Source: Planococcus sp. PAMC 21323 (GTDB taxonomy: Bacteria > Bacillota > Bacilli > Bacillales_A > Planococcaceae). From it: a DNA stretch of 64,000 nucleotides. Both the position numbers and the translations under genes were made by a program. Under the pieces are notes generated by a model. That model saw only the letters and a list, made by a program, of their open reading frames with translations, ran no database searches and was not told where the DNA came from. The DNA lies in NCBI RefSeq assembly GCF_000785555.1, contig NZ_CP009129.1, forward strand, positions 2,046,001 to 2,110,000, read 5' to 3'. Below are positions 8,212 through 17,625 of this stretch, in pieces. Position 1 is the first letter of the stretch. Every line of letters starts with the position of its first letter.

Positions 8212-10785
8212 TTATTTTTTCTTTTTCGCTTTTATTAATTGATCGATTGCACCGGGTGAAGTAGACTCTTCATTTACGATTTTTACTTTTATTTTAGGCG
8301 TTACCAAGCCGAAACGTCTAAGTGTAATGTCGGTGAAGAATAAAAGCATTGCAGTAAATAGAAGACCCAACTGAATTGAACGAACAGAGCCACTTGTGTA
8401 GGGCATATCGCGGAAAGATTCCTCGAGGGTATCTAATAGCTGCCCACCTGTACGCTCAGTCATCGTATTCATTAAAGACAAGTTTGCCTTTGTCGATTTA
8501 TACTCGTCGCCATAAGGGATAGTCAGGCCAGTCTTATAAGATGCTCCTGTTTCATTACTAATACTAAAAAAGACCAATCCTGGTGGAGCATCAATTTTAA
8601 CATCTACCTTCCCTGGAGCTACAGGTTCTGTTTGTAACGGAATTTCGTTGCCTTGTTCATCTATTGCAGCAACTGTCAAAATCGCAGAACTATGTGTAGG
8701 ATCTTCAATCGAATAAATGCCTTGTTCTTTTCGAACTACTGAAAAAGGAATTTCTTCAAATGATGGCAATAATTCTGCAGCACTCCGGTTCCAAAAATCA
8801 GGCCACTTTGACCAATTTTGAAAATCTCCACTCCATGCTCCGCTTCCTGATGTATAGGCAATTGTTTTGCCAAGTCCGTAGTTCCAACTTGCAAGTACGG
8901 GATCTTCTTCTTCGCTTTCAAGAGCAACAGAGGCAGTGTTTTTTGCAGTTGTTGCAATATACGTATTTAATTGCGGAACACCATCTGCAAACAAATTATC
9001 CCATTTACTATCATAAACAACCGGATAAAATGGTTTATCCACAATATAAGTTCTTGACATCATAATCGTTTCTCGGGATAAAATCGCTGGAATCGTAGTA
9101 GCGTCTGTTACATCATAAAATCGTCCGCTTCCCGTTCCAGCTAATTGTTCAAGTAAGTTTCGGTCTGCATCTTGACCTATAGATACAGTCGATAACGTAA
9201 TATTATGGTCTTTTCCGTTTTCTATCAACGTATCATAATCACTCGAAGTTGACGATTGACCATCCGTTAATAAAATAATATGTTTTCGCTGCAACTCTAA
9301 ATCCTCAAGCTCTGTATACGCCTGTTCCAGAGAACGATAAATTTCAGTGCCTCCACCTGGAGTAATACTTAAAATCTTATCTGCAGCTTTTTTCGGATCG
9401 TCTACCTTTCCAGTCGGTAAAATTTCCCACGGTTGATCGTCAAATGCAATGACCCCTAACGTATCATCCGGACGCAAAAGTTCGACAGACCTAGCCGCTG
9501 CTTCTTTCGCAAGTTCCATCTTCATCCCCATCATACTTCCTGAACGATCCATAACAATCATTAAGCCAAGAGAAGGCAATTCGTGCTTGCCTTTCACTTC
9601 CATTTCTACAGGCAGTAAGCGTTCGATTGGCGTCTTAAAATAACCACCAAGACCAAAGCTTTGATCGCCGCCAACCATCATGAAGCCAACACCAAATTGT
9701 CTCACTGCTTGTTCGATTATGGTCATTTGCTGTTCACCAATAGCTGTTCCAGATACATTATCAAAAATAATTGAATCATAGCGGAGTATAGCAGACAAGC
9801 TGCTCGGCAATTGTGCTGAGGTAATTTCTGTTACTTGTAAATTTTCCGTATTTAACAACGTCGGTATTGGACTTGGTTCGCCACCATTTACGACTAAAAC
9901 TTCTGGGTTGCCAGCGACTTCCGTAATACTAAACAATGAATTATTTTCAAGATACGCGTCTTTTGCCGTCTCTAAACGCACTTCATATTTTTGAAGTCCT
10001 TCAGAGTTTGCAGGATACGAATAACTATAAACATTCTGACCTTCAAGCACGTTAATTTCTTGTATATCTAAATCTCGATCATTAGCAGAAAAAATCAGTT
10101 TTGCCTGTGCTTCGCTATCTGAATCTACAGCAATTGTAAAAGATTGAGCTTCTCCTAAAAATGCACGAGACGGGGTTTCAAAGCGACTCACTGCCATATC
10201 ATTTTTAGTCATTTGTTCAATTGGCCATATGTCTACTTGAAGTCGATCAGACTGCAAGCGATTTAAGCTTTCGATTGCAGATGACTGCGTTTCATTGCCA
10301 TCTGTTAAAACGACTAGGCGTGTCGCCAAGTTGGTATCTCCACTATTCGACGCAAGCTCTATCGCACGCGCAATATTTGTATGGCTATTTTGATTCACCG
10401 TTAATTCTGCCGGTATGGTTTGCGGATTTTTAGTCATTGGCAAAAGACTTTGAAAATCCTCTGCAAACGTATAAACTGCAACTGATTGATGATCTTTTTT
10501 TGCATCTAAAGCCGCCTCTACTGCTGCTACCATTTCTGTTTCAAGTCCATCAAGAGAAGCAGAACGGTCTAATAAGAAAATGATTTGCTCTTCTTTAACC
10601 GGACTAAATAACGATGGAGTCGCTAGTGCAAAAATCAGTAAAGCGACTACCGCAGTTCTAAGAAAAAAAACAACTTTCACTAGCCTAGAGCTCGCCGAAA
10701 AGTTCTTGACAGCAAACCAACCTAAATAGGTGATTGCAGGGATCAGCAATAGGAGCCAAATTGGATTACCTAGTTGTAATTCCAC
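8212..10785 (-). CDS. Membrane protein with two von Willebrand A domains and a GATase-like domain
   Basis: An 857-residue protein. It starts with two membrane helices (about residues 8-25 and 38-58). A first VWA domain follows, with MIDAS motif DRSAS at residues 73-77. Around residues 290-400 comes a glutamine-amidotransferase-like domain (VLVVNGGEPSPIP, GFMMVGGDQSFGLGGY). A second VWA domain carries DRSGSM from residue 413 plus GGGTEIY and LLTDGQS. A final membrane helix lies near residue 820, followed by a basic tail. VWA/MIDAS domains bind metal and protein partners. It is the last gene of the operon and overlaps the previous gene by 20 bases. A role with the MoxR ATPase in assembling or remodelling an envelope complex is inference. 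Confidence 0.82.
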   Translation of the reverse strand: MELQLGNPIWLLLLIPAITYLGWFAVKNFSASSRLVKVVFFLRTAVVALLIFALATPSLFSPVKEEQIIFLLDRSASLDGLETEMVAAVEAALDAKKDHQSVAVYTFAEDFQSLLPMTKNPQTIPAELTVNQNSHTNIARAIELASNSGDTNLATRLVVLTDGNETQSSAIESLNRLQSDRLQVDIWPIEQMTKNDMAVSRFETPSRAFLGEAQSFTIAVDSDSEAQAKLIFSANDRDLDIQEINVLEGQNVYSYSYPANSEGLQKYEVRLETAKDAYLENNSLFSITEVAGNPEVLVVNGGEPSPIPTLLNTENLQVTEITSAQLPSSLSAILRYDSIIFDNVSGTAIGEQQMTIIEQAVRQFGVGFMMVGGDQSFGLGGYFKTPIERLLPVEMEVKGKHELPSLGLMIVMDRSGSMMGMKMELAKEAAARSVELLRPDDTLGVIAFDDQPWEILPTGKVDDPKKAADKILSITPGGGTEIYRSLEQAYTELEDLELQRKHIILLTDGQSSTSSDYDTLIENGKDHNITLSTVSIGQDADRNLLEQLAGTGSGRFYDVTDATTIPAILSRETIMMSRTYIVDKPFYPVVYDSKWDNLFADGVPQLNTYIATTAKNTASVALESEEEDPVLASWNYGLGKTIAYTSGSGAWSGDFQNWSKWPDFWNRSAAELLPSFEEIPFSVVRKEQGIYSIEDPTHSSAILTVAAIDEQGNEIPLQTEPVAPGKVDVKIDAPPGLVFFSISNETGASYKTGLTIPYGDEYKSTKANLSLMNTMTERTGGQLLDTLEESFRDMPYTSGSVRSIQLGLLFTAMLLFFTDITLRRFGLVTPKIKVKIVNEESTSPGAIDQLIKAKKKK

Positions 10786-12499
10786 GGCGATACACCTCCC
10801 ATTCCACTACAATTAATAGCAAAATTAAAGCAATAAGATAAGGCACAAAAGAAAAACGAACCATATCTTGTAAGGCCTCTGCTTGTCCCATTTTATAAGT
10901 CGAACCAGCAGAAAGCATCTTTTCTTGGGAGCTTAGCTGAACAACCATCGTCATTTCTTTTTCGTCACCCACCACTTTATAAATGCCAGGCTCCGCCGGT
11001 GCGATAAATGGGTCACTTCCTTCTATGTAAGAATGACTATACGAGCCATCCCGAAAGATTTCCCATTCTCCTGTTTTTGAAGCTAATGAAACAGACCGGT
11101 GTTCATTTGGTTGGAAATACCCGAGAAATTCAGCATCTCCAGACAAACTTTCCATCGCACTCCATAAAAACAATGGAAATGATGGGGAGAGTGGCCAGTC
11201 GGTCAATTGGACATCTGTCAGCACGACTATATCCCCTTTTGGAGAAACTTGAATAAATGGTTGTTCATCAATCTGAGCGATCGTTTCATAACCTTCAATA
11301 GGCGGATATAATTGTGATACATAAACATCTTCTAAAGAAGCATAAGTAAAAAGTGGGTGAGGCTTTGTTTCAATTTGACCTGATACTTCAAATGGACTTA
11401 CATCATTACGCCCAAACAATAAAATCGGAGTCTGCCCCTCGAGTAAATCAGGTTGATTTGTCACGAGTGGCACCCCTGAATCGGGCTGTAACTGGCTTGA
11501 CTCTGACAACCTAACATCTAAAGATAACGAACGAAAACCACTTGCGATTAATTCATGTAGCACAGAATCAATCGTGACTTCTCCTACAGGAGGGGCTAAA
11601 TAAGTCGCCATAGTATTGTCAGCCAAATAGTCATCTGCTACTTCTACTGTCGCCTGCCAAAGCATACCATCTGGTAAATCTTCAAATGGCACAAGTAACT
11701 CCTCAGTAGCCGCTAGTTCCACGGTAACTTCTTTTTCCACACTGCCACTTGATAAACGGACTATCGCAGGTAAAGCTTCTTCGCTATTATTTACTAATTG
11801 AACAATTCCACGTGTTCCATCTTCCGTTTTGGAAAGCCCAAATTGACGGACAGATACATTGCGCAAGGTTTCCGTAAAACCATGCACGTGGTAGCTTTGC
11901 CCCGTTTTATTGGCTAGCACAGAGCGGTCTAAGCTATCTGTGAATATATGAATAATAGTAGAATCATTGACCGCCAATGTATCCGCAAACAAAATCGTTT
12001 GCTCGATTTCAGCGCTTTCATAGTTCACCATTAATTGATCGATGGCTTTTTCAACTTGCTCTAGATTTTGTTCATTTCGAATAATTACTTTCGGACTAGT
12101 GCCAGTTGTAACAATCGTTACCGGTTTTCCACCAGCTTGTGCAGCCAAACTTTTCATGTTTTGTTGTTGTTGTTCAAAATGAGCAGGTGAGCCCGCTAGC
12201 ATCGTTGCTGAAGTATCGACCACAAAAATGAAATCATTGCCCGCTAGAGTTTCTGATTCACTAAAAGGCTCGATTAATGCCAGGACACATAAGAGCAGCG
12301 CCGCCAATTGTAGATAAAACAATAGATGATGCTGCAGTTTTTTTAAATAAGGAGAAGCTTGCAATTCTTTCATACGTTCTTGCCAAAATAAAGTTGAAGA
12401 TACATGCTGATCCTTGTATTTTTTTCTAAAGAAATAATAGAGAATCACGGTTAGCGGCATAACTGCTGTCCAGATCATTCCCCAATTTGATGCTCCCAT
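10766..12499 (-). CDS. BatA/VWA-domain membrane protein
   Basis: A 577-residue protein. Its N-terminus resembles the BatA (aerotolerance regulator) N-terminal region: a helix at about residues 7-23, a basic loop and a second helix at about residues 60-78. A divergent VWA domain follows with DTSAT at residues 95-99 in place of DxSxS, so metal binding may be altered. A beta-rich extracytoplasmic stretch follows, and a last helix at about residues 550-568 is followed by EVYRRG. It lies 11 bases after the DUF58 gene. The pairing MoxR-DUF58-VWA is widely conserved; the exact function is not established. Confidence 0.8.
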   Translation of the reverse strand: MGASNWGMIWTAVMPLTVILYYFFRKKYKDQHVSSTLFWQERMKELQASPYLKKLQHHLLFYLQLAALLLCVLALIEPFSESETLAGNDFIFVVDTSATMLAGSPAHFEQQQQNMKSLAAQAGGKPVTIVTTGTSPKVIIRNEQNLEQVEKAIDQLMVNYESAEIEQTILFADTLAVNDSTIIHIFTDSLDRSVLANKTGQSYHVHGFTETLRNVSVRQFGLSKTEDGTRGIVQLVNNSEEALPAIVRLSSGSVEKEVTVELAATEELLVPFEDLPDGMLWQATVEVADDYLADNTMATYLAPPVGEVTIDSVLHELIASGFRSLSLDVRLSESSQLQPDSGVPLVTNQPDLLEGQTPILLFGRNDVSPFEVSGQIETKPHPLFTYASLEDVYVSQLYPPIEGYETIAQIDEQPFIQVSPKGDIVVLTDVQLTDWPLSPSFPLFLWSAMESLSGDAEFLGYFQPNEHRSVSLASKTGEWEIFRDGSYSHSYIEGSDPFIAPAEPGIYKVVGDEKEMTMVVQLSSQEKMLSAGSTYKMGQAEALQDMVRFSFVPYLIALILLLIVVEWEVYRRGITTR

Positions 12500-12510
12500 G
12501 CCGCTTCACC

Positions 12511-13371
12511 TCATCCGATCCAATTTTTCCGTGTCATTTGATGGAACAATACTTGCTCGATTCCATCTTCTACCCGTAGGGGCATATATGCGATTCCGTA
12601 TGTTCGACAAAGGGATTCTAAGCCTTTGCTATGAAGTTCACTTTGTTTTTGATAGGCACGAAGCGCTTCTTCCGTAACCGTCACATTCGTTACTTCTTGA
12701 GTTTCTGCATCGATAAAACGAAGATCTCCTTTATAAGAAGGCACTTGCTCTTCTTGTGTATTCACATGAATAAACCTTATGTCATGTGCATAGGCAGGAG
12801 CTTGTCTGAAAAATAAGTTCCAGTCTTCTAACGGTTCCAATCCATCCGAAACGATAAATAACACTGTAGAATCTTTTGCTGCATGAAAGCTTGCTTGCTT
12901 TGCAAACGACAAACTTTGAGGTTCAGGCATCGTTGAGATAAAATGCTCCAATAACTTTTTAGCTGACTTTCCTTTTTTTCGAAATGGGACGACTTCTTTT
13001 TGGCCAGCAGAAACTGTTAACCGGTCATCGCTCCCTAACACCATTAACCCAAGTGAAAATACCATTTGCTTAGCAAACAGCCATTTATTGTTCATGGATT
13101 TCGAACTGTCGAGCAAAATGTGAATACGCATTTCTTGTTCATCTAAAAAACGTTTAATGTATACTCTTTCAGTCCGTGCGTAAACGTTCCAATCAATGTG
13201 GCGTACATCATCTCCAGGATGATATTCACGAAAATCAGAGAAATCTAATGAACTGCCAAAGCGCATAGAGCGGTGAGACCCTTTATGATGGCCCCTAATT
13301 TTTGCTTTTGTTCCTATGGCGTAGCGGCTAAGACGTGATCCCCAATCAGCTGGTAGGTTTAATAAAGTCAT
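12511..13371 (-). CDS. DUF58 domain-containing protein
   Basis: A 286-residue soluble protein. The DUF58 core motif DFREYHPGDDVRHIDWNVYA is at about residues 46-65, followed by a VWA-like region with LLDSSKSM. DUF58 proteins are almost always encoded beside a MoxR ATPase, as here (4-base overlap with the MoxR gene). It probably serves as an adaptor or substrate partner of MoxR. There is no membrane segment, unlike the DUF58 paralogue at 28851-30005. Confidence 0.86.
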   Translation of the reverse strand: MTLLNLPADWGSRLSRYAIGTKAKIRGHHKGSHRSMRFGSSLDFSDFREYHPGDDVRHIDWNVYARTERVYIKRFLDEQEMRIHILLDSSKSMNNKWLFAKQMVFSLGLMVLGSDDRLTVSAGQKEVVPFRKKGKSAKKLLEHFISTMPEPQSLSFAKQASFHAAKDSTVLFIVSDGLEPLEDWNLFFRQAPAYAHDIRFIHVNTQEEQVPSYKGDLRFIDAETQEVTNVTVTEEALRAYQKQSELHSKGLESLCRTYGIAYMPLRVEDGIEQVLFHQMTRKNWIG

Positions 13372-14360
13372 TTCAAAACGCCTTTACCTGCTGTGCTCAG
13401 CACTTTATCGATCAACTCGTCTGCTTTTTTGCCAATGGCTTCTGCTTCATAATTTAATAACAAACGATGACGCAATACCGGTTTTGCCACATGCTTTAAG
13501 TCACCAATAGATACATGATAACGTCCTTCCATTAATGCTCGTGCTTTAGCCAAACGAATCAAACTTTGCAACCCACGAGGACCGCTGCCATATTGAATAA
13601 ATTGTTGAATTTCTTGATGCTCTGAATGTTCAGGGTGCGTATTTTGAATAATGTCGACAGCGACCATTAAAATATCTTCTGCCATCAACACTTCTTTGAC
13701 CATTTGTTGAGCTTCGATCAAACTAAAAGTGTTCATTTTTTTAGTAAGATTGATGGAATCTGCCCCTGTTGTTCGCCGACTAATTTCAGCAAGTTCATTG
13801 CGACTTGGATAAGAAACAAGTATTTTACATAAAAAACGGTCCATTTGGGCTTCAGGCAATGGATAAGTTCCTTCCATCTCGATAGGATTCTGTGTAGCCA
13901 AAACGAAAAACGGTCTTGCCATTTTTTTCGTATCTCCCAAAATCGTCACCGTTTTTTCTCCCATCGCCTCAAGTAGCGCACTTTGTGTTTTAGGCGTTGC
14001 ACGGTTGATTTCATCTGCTAATACCATTTGATGAAAAATCGGTCCTTCTCTAAAAGTAAATTGCTGACGCCCTTGCGCATCTCGTTCAATAAGACTAGTT
14101 CCTGTAATATCCGAAGGCATTAAATCTGGTGTAAACTGAATTCTTGAAAACGACAAATCAAGAACATCCGAGATGGTTCGTATCAACATTGTTTTACCTA
14201 GACCCGGAAGCCCTTCGAGTAAGGCGTGACCATCCGCCAAAATAGCGTATAAAGAAAACTCAACTGCGCTTTCTTGTCCGACGATAAAACGCCCAATTTC
14301 AGTTTTTACTTCTTGAAGTAATTGACTCATTTCTGTAAATTGATCGGTTGTATATGTCAT
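13368..14360 (-). CDS. MoxR-family AAA+ ATPase
   Basis: A 330-residue chaperone-like ATPase. Walker A GLPGLGKT is at residues 50-57 and Walker B VLADEINRA near residue 110. Sensor 1 is ATQNP, followed by EGTYPLPEAQMDRFL. The C-terminal lid has GSGPRGLQSLIRLAKA. MoxR ATPases act with VWA proteins to mature or insert metal cofactors or assemble complexes in other bacteria. Here DUF58 and two VWA proteins are co-transcribed downstream. A second MoxR gene lies at 30006-30941. Confidence 0.92.
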   Translation of the reverse strand: MTYTTDQFTEMSQLLQEVKTEIGRFIVGQESAVEFSLYAILADGHALLEGLPGLGKTMLIRTISDVLDLSFSRIQFTPDLMPSDITGTSLIERDAQGRQQFTFREGPIFHQMVLADEINRATPKTQSALLEAMGEKTVTILGDTKKMARPFFVLATQNPIEMEGTYPLPEAQMDRFLCKILVSYPSRNELAEISRRTTGADSINLTKKMNTFSLIEAQQMVKEVLMAEDILMVAVDIIQNTHPEHSEHQEIQQFIQYGSGPRGLQSLIRLAKARALMEGRYHVSIGDLKHVAKPVLRHRLLLNYEAEAIGKKADELIDKVLSTAGKGVLK

Positions 14361-14374
14361 AAAAACCCTCTTTT

Positions 14375-15832
14375 CTATTTGTCGGTTTCAATATCAGTAA
14401 AGTATTGTTCCACAATGGTTTGCAAATCAGGAGGCAATTGCAGACGATCTGCACTTGAGAAATACGATGCTGAATAATCTCCCACTACATCTGCATAAGG
14501 TCGTACTGTTCCTTTAGTTGCAGAAACAGTTCCCGTTTGCTCACCAACTGCTTCGCCTTCTCCAACTTCTCCACTGTCAACGGTTGTTTGTCCTTTGCCA
14601 CCGATTCGAGTAGGCACAGTCAATAAATCACGGCTGCCTTTACCTGTACCAGCTCCACTACCGCTTTGTCCTTGTCCTTGTCCTTGGCCTTGGCCTTGGC
14701 CTTGGCCTTGGCCTTGGCCTTGGCCTTGGCCTTGACCCTGACCTTGGCCTTGACCCTGACCTTGACCCTGACCTTGACCTTGTCCTTGGCCTTGACCCTG
14801 ACCTTGACCCTGACCTTGACCTTCGCCCTGTCCTTCGCCTTGGCTTTGAGACTCGCTATTTTCTGAACCTTGTTCCCCTGTTGATTCATTTTCTCCTGTA
14901 CCTGATGCTTGTCCATTTGCACCGGATTCACCGGTAGTTTCAGACGATTCGCCGTCACTAGAACCGTTTTGTTTGCCTTCGTTCGATTGTTCACGGTTGG
15001 CAATTGTTTGTTGCAACGGAAATGATACGGGTTTCCCCATATTGCTTAAAGTCGTTTGCGTCTTTCCTGCTTGTTCAGCTAATTGATTGGCTGCTTTTTC
15101 TAAGTCTTCATTCGTCTTTTTAGCATCAGGATTTTGGTCTCCTGCTAATTGCCGTTTTTTCAACTCCAATTCTTTTTGTTTTTTTACAATTTCTTTTAAT
15201 ACTGCTTCTGGATTTTCTTTTTCTGCAACTATAGCTTTTAATGCTGCTAATTCTTTTTTAACAGTCTCTGTTTCTGCTTGCTTTTTAATGTCATCAATTT
15301 CTTTTTTAAGCTCTTCAACTAATTCAAGTTCTTTTTCCACATCATTTGCTTGGTTTTGCAAATTACTTGGGAAAATTAAAAGCAAGAGCATTAAAGCAGC
15401 ACTAATCACAGCACCGATCAACCATTTTGGTCGTAGCCACATTTTGCGTTCTTTTCGAAACAATTGATAACTGTGTGGAATATTTTTTGCTGTTTTATGA
15501 GTTAACTCTTGTGATAGTTTATTGTGCTCTGTCATTTTCCACACTGTTAATAATTGATTATGCGGAGTAAAACGGTCTAATTCTTGTACAGCTTGTTGCT
15601 CAGTTGGGAGTCCTTTTAAAGACAATAAAATCCAACCAAATGTCGCAACTGTTCCTACTGCATATGCATAAAATTCATAATAAGGAAGCACGAACAACCG
15701 TGATCCAAAAAGCAGAGCAGCGGCTAATACAAGACCTGCAAACAAAGCAAACTGAAAACTACGTCCGATATGAAGCATCTTTAAAATGCGCTTTACTTTT
15801 TTGACGTGGTTGCGTATATCACGATTGTTCAT
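14375..15832 (-). CDS. Membrane-anchored protein with coiled coil and long Gly-Gln repeat
   Basis: A 485-residue protein that I do not recognise as a named family. Helices at about residues 24-42, 50-67 and 137-155 are followed by a charged K/E-rich coiled-coil stretch (about residues 165-250). Next comes a Ser/Glu/Gly-rich linker and an uninterrupted Gly-Gln dipeptide tract (about residues 330-388). The C-terminus (about 50 residues after TVRPYADVVGDYSASYFSS) looks folded and ends in a short helical segment. Topology and position between the ABC permease and the MoxR gene suggest a scaffold of the same complex; this is inference. The repeat is hexanucleotide based, so length changes keep the frame. 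Confidence 0.8.
   Translation of the reverse strand: MNNRDIRNHVKKVKRILKMLHIGRSFQFALFAGLVLAAALLFGSRLFVLPYYEFYAYAVGTVATFGWILLSLKGLPTEQQAVQELDRFTPHNQLLTVWKMTEHNKLSQELTHKTAKNIPHSYQLFRKERKMWLRPKWLIGAVISAALMLLLLIFPSNLQNQANDVEKELELVEELKKEIDDIKKQAETETVKKELAALKAIVAEKENPEAVLKEIVKKQKELELKKRQLAGDQNPDAKKTNEDLEKAANQLAEQAGKTQTTLSNMGKPVSFPLQQTIANREQSNEGKQNGSSDGESSETTGESGANGQASGTGENESTGEQGSENSESQSQGEGQGEGQGQGQGQGQGQGQGQGQGQGQGQGQGQGQGQGQGQGQGQGQGQGQGQGQGQSGSGAGTGKGSRDLLTVPTRIGGKGQTTVDSGEVGEGEAVGEQTGTVSATKGTVRPYADVVGDYSASYFSSADRLQLPPDLQTIVEQYFTDIETDK
14667..14844 (-). repeat. Hexanucleotide tandem repeat coding (Gly-Gln)n
   Basis: About thirty copies of a 6-base unit, read on the plus strand as variants of CTTGGC, CTTGAC, CCTGAC and CTTGTC. 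All unit variants keep Gly-Gln, so codon drift is synonymous. The array is one block of nearly perfect units with no spacers. Confidence 0.95.
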
Positions 15833-15844
15833 GAGAATCCCTCC

Positions 15845-16693
15845 TTATTTGTATTTATTCATATTTACGCGTAATTTTTTTACCGCTAACAACAAACTGC
15901 CTGCTGTTATTAAAATATAAAAAATGGTGTAGCCGATCCATAACGGAATGGGTACCATTGTCACCGTTTGTAATTCATCTTGCATAGGTGGCTGTAATAA
16001 CGTCAGCAAAACTGCCGGCGGATTAATCGTTGCCCAAAAATGAGCCATTGGTGACATTGTTGTCGCTGGTGAGGTCATGCCCATTTGAGAAACTTGAACT
16101 GAGATTAATAGAAAGAATGCGGTAACTCCCGCAAGAAAAATCATAGCCCCATAAGTTGCAATAATGGCAACTATGGTTTTTCTGATCAATGTTGAAAACA
16201 TGACCCCAATGCTCGCAATTGCGAGTAATGTCAGCATATAAAACAAGAAAATAAAGAACAACTGACTTGGAGAAACACCTCCGTATAAGAAAACTAAACT
16301 GTAAATAGGTAAACCAGACACGATCATCAGCAATAAAAACGCGATAGACGATGTCATTTTCCCAAATATAATTTGGAAAGACGTTTGCGATGTAGTAAGT
16401 AAAATGTTCAATGTTTGCTTTTCTCGTTCCGTACTAATCGTTCCTGCGGTCAATGCTGGCGTAATAAATAGGATCAATCCTAATTGAATATACGTCATCA
16501 TACTAAACAACATAAAACTTTCGTCCGGACGGAAAAATCCATTTCCAGTTAAAGATGTGGCTAAAAAGATAAAACCAAAAACAAATACACTCATCGCGAT
16601 TAAGTAAAACAAAATACCCGTAAAACTTTTTAAATTACGGAAGCGCAATTTAAGCTCTTTGACTAGTACTGGATTGGTAAAAAGGGGTTTCAT
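15845..16693 (-). CDS. ABC-2 type transporter permease
   Basis: A 282-residue membrane protein with six predicted helices. It starts with FTNPVLVKELKLRFRNLKSF, the usual cytoplasmic lead-in of ABC-2 permeases. The intracellular loop TAGTISTEREKQTLNILLTT (about residues 82-101) is the coupling region seen in NatB/YhaP-like permeases. It overlaps the ATPase gene by 4 bases. The substrate is unknown; export is expected for the family. Confidence 0.88.
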   Translation of the reverse strand: MKPLFTNPVLVKELKLRFRNLKSFTGILFYLIAMSVFVFGFIFLATSLTGNGFFRPDESFMLFSMMTYIQLGLILFITPALTAGTISTEREKQTLNILLTTSQTSFQIIFGKMTSSIAFLLLMIVSGLPIYSLVFLYGGVSPSQLFFIFLFYMLTLLAIASIGVMFSTLIRKTIVAIIATYGAMIFLAGVTAFFLLISVQVSQMGMTSPATTMSPMAHFWATINPPAVLLTLLQPPMQDELQTVTMVPIPLWIGYTIFYILITAGSLLLAVKKLRVNMNKYK

Positions 16694-17625
16694 CCAATTT
16701 CCACTCCTTTTGTAATTGCCATAAAGACATCTTCTAAATCTGTTTCTTCTTCAGAAAATGAAAGAATCGGCAATTTCTGATGTATTGCGCGCTGTAGCAA
16801 CTGCAATTGATCTTCTTCTGTGCCACGATAGAAAAATTGAAGCGTGTTTTTACCTTGCAGTTCTACAATTTGAGAAACAAATGGATCCATTTCAAAAAAA
16901 GAAACAACTGATTGTATGTCTCCGCTAGTTTTGACGCGCAGCACTTTTTCACTTTGCAATTGCGCTTGAATGTCTGATACAGAACCTTGCGCAATTAATT
17001 TTCCATTATCAATTACTCCGATGCTATCACACATCTCAGCAAGTTCCGGAAGAATGTGAGAAGAAATCAAGATGGTTTTGCCCATAGCTTTTAACTCTCT
17101 TAATATATCTCTCATTTCCACACGTGCACGTGGGTCTAGACCTGATGCCGGTTCATCTAAGATTAATATTTTAGGATCATGAATTAATGCACGCGCCAGA
17201 CAGAGCCGCTGTTTCATCCCACGCGATAATAAATCAACATATTCATATCGCTTGTTTTCTAAGTTGACTAATTCTAAAAGCTTCGGGATTAATACAGCAC
17301 GCTCTTTTGGTTTAATGCCATAACTCGCACCGTAAAAATCTAAATACTCGTCTGTTTTTAATTGATCATATACCCCAAAGAAATCTGGTACATAGCCAAT
17401 TTGCTTTCGTACTTCTTGAGGGTTTTTAGTAACACTCACCCCATTAATGAAAGCATCTCCAGCTGTTGGCTGAAGAAGTGTGGCCAAAATCGAAAAAGTC
17501 GTTGATTTCCCTGCTCCATTTGCACCTACAAAACCAAAAACTGTGCTATCTTCTACGACCAAATTCAGATCCTGAAGAGCGTAGAAAGATCCGTATTTCT
17601 TGGTTAATCCGATTGTTTCAATCAT
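16690..17625 (-). CDS. ABC-2 exporter ATP-binding protein
   Basis: A 311-residue ATPase with Walker A GANGAGKST (residues 34-42), signature LLSRGMKQRLCLARAL, Walker B ILILDEPASGLDP and H-loop SSHILPE. The signature begins LSRGM instead of LSGGQ, a common variant in this ABC-A-like subgroup. It works with the permease directly downstream. It overlaps the upstream exported-protein gene by 4 bases (stop/start ATGA). Confidence 0.93.
   Translation of the reverse strand: MIETIGLTKKYGSFYALQDLNLVVEDSTVFGFVGANGAGKSTTFSILATLLQPTAGDAFINGVSVTKNPQEVRKQIGYVPDFFGVYDQLKTDEYLDFYGASYGIKPKERAVLIPKLLELVNLENKRYEYVDLLSRGMKQRLCLARALIHDPKILILDEPASGLDPRARVEMRDILRELKAMGKTILISSHILPELAEMCDSIGVIDNGKLIAQGSVSDIQAQLQSEKVLRVKTSGDIQSVVSFFEMDPFVSQIVELQGKNTLQFFYRGTEEDQLQLLQRAIHQKLPILSFSEEETDLEDVFMAITKGVEIG

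Noticed and set aside
14667-14844. Tandem repeat considered as a CRISPR-like array
   Set aside because: Units are 6 bases with no spacers and are part of a reading frame; no cas genes are present.
14620-15003. Open frames on both strands in the Gly-Gln repeat (Lys-Ala/Val and Leu-Ala/Thr repeats)
   Set aside because: A 6-base repeat without stop codons is open in all related frames. They lack ribosome-binding sites and lie inside the clearly coding 485-aa gene.
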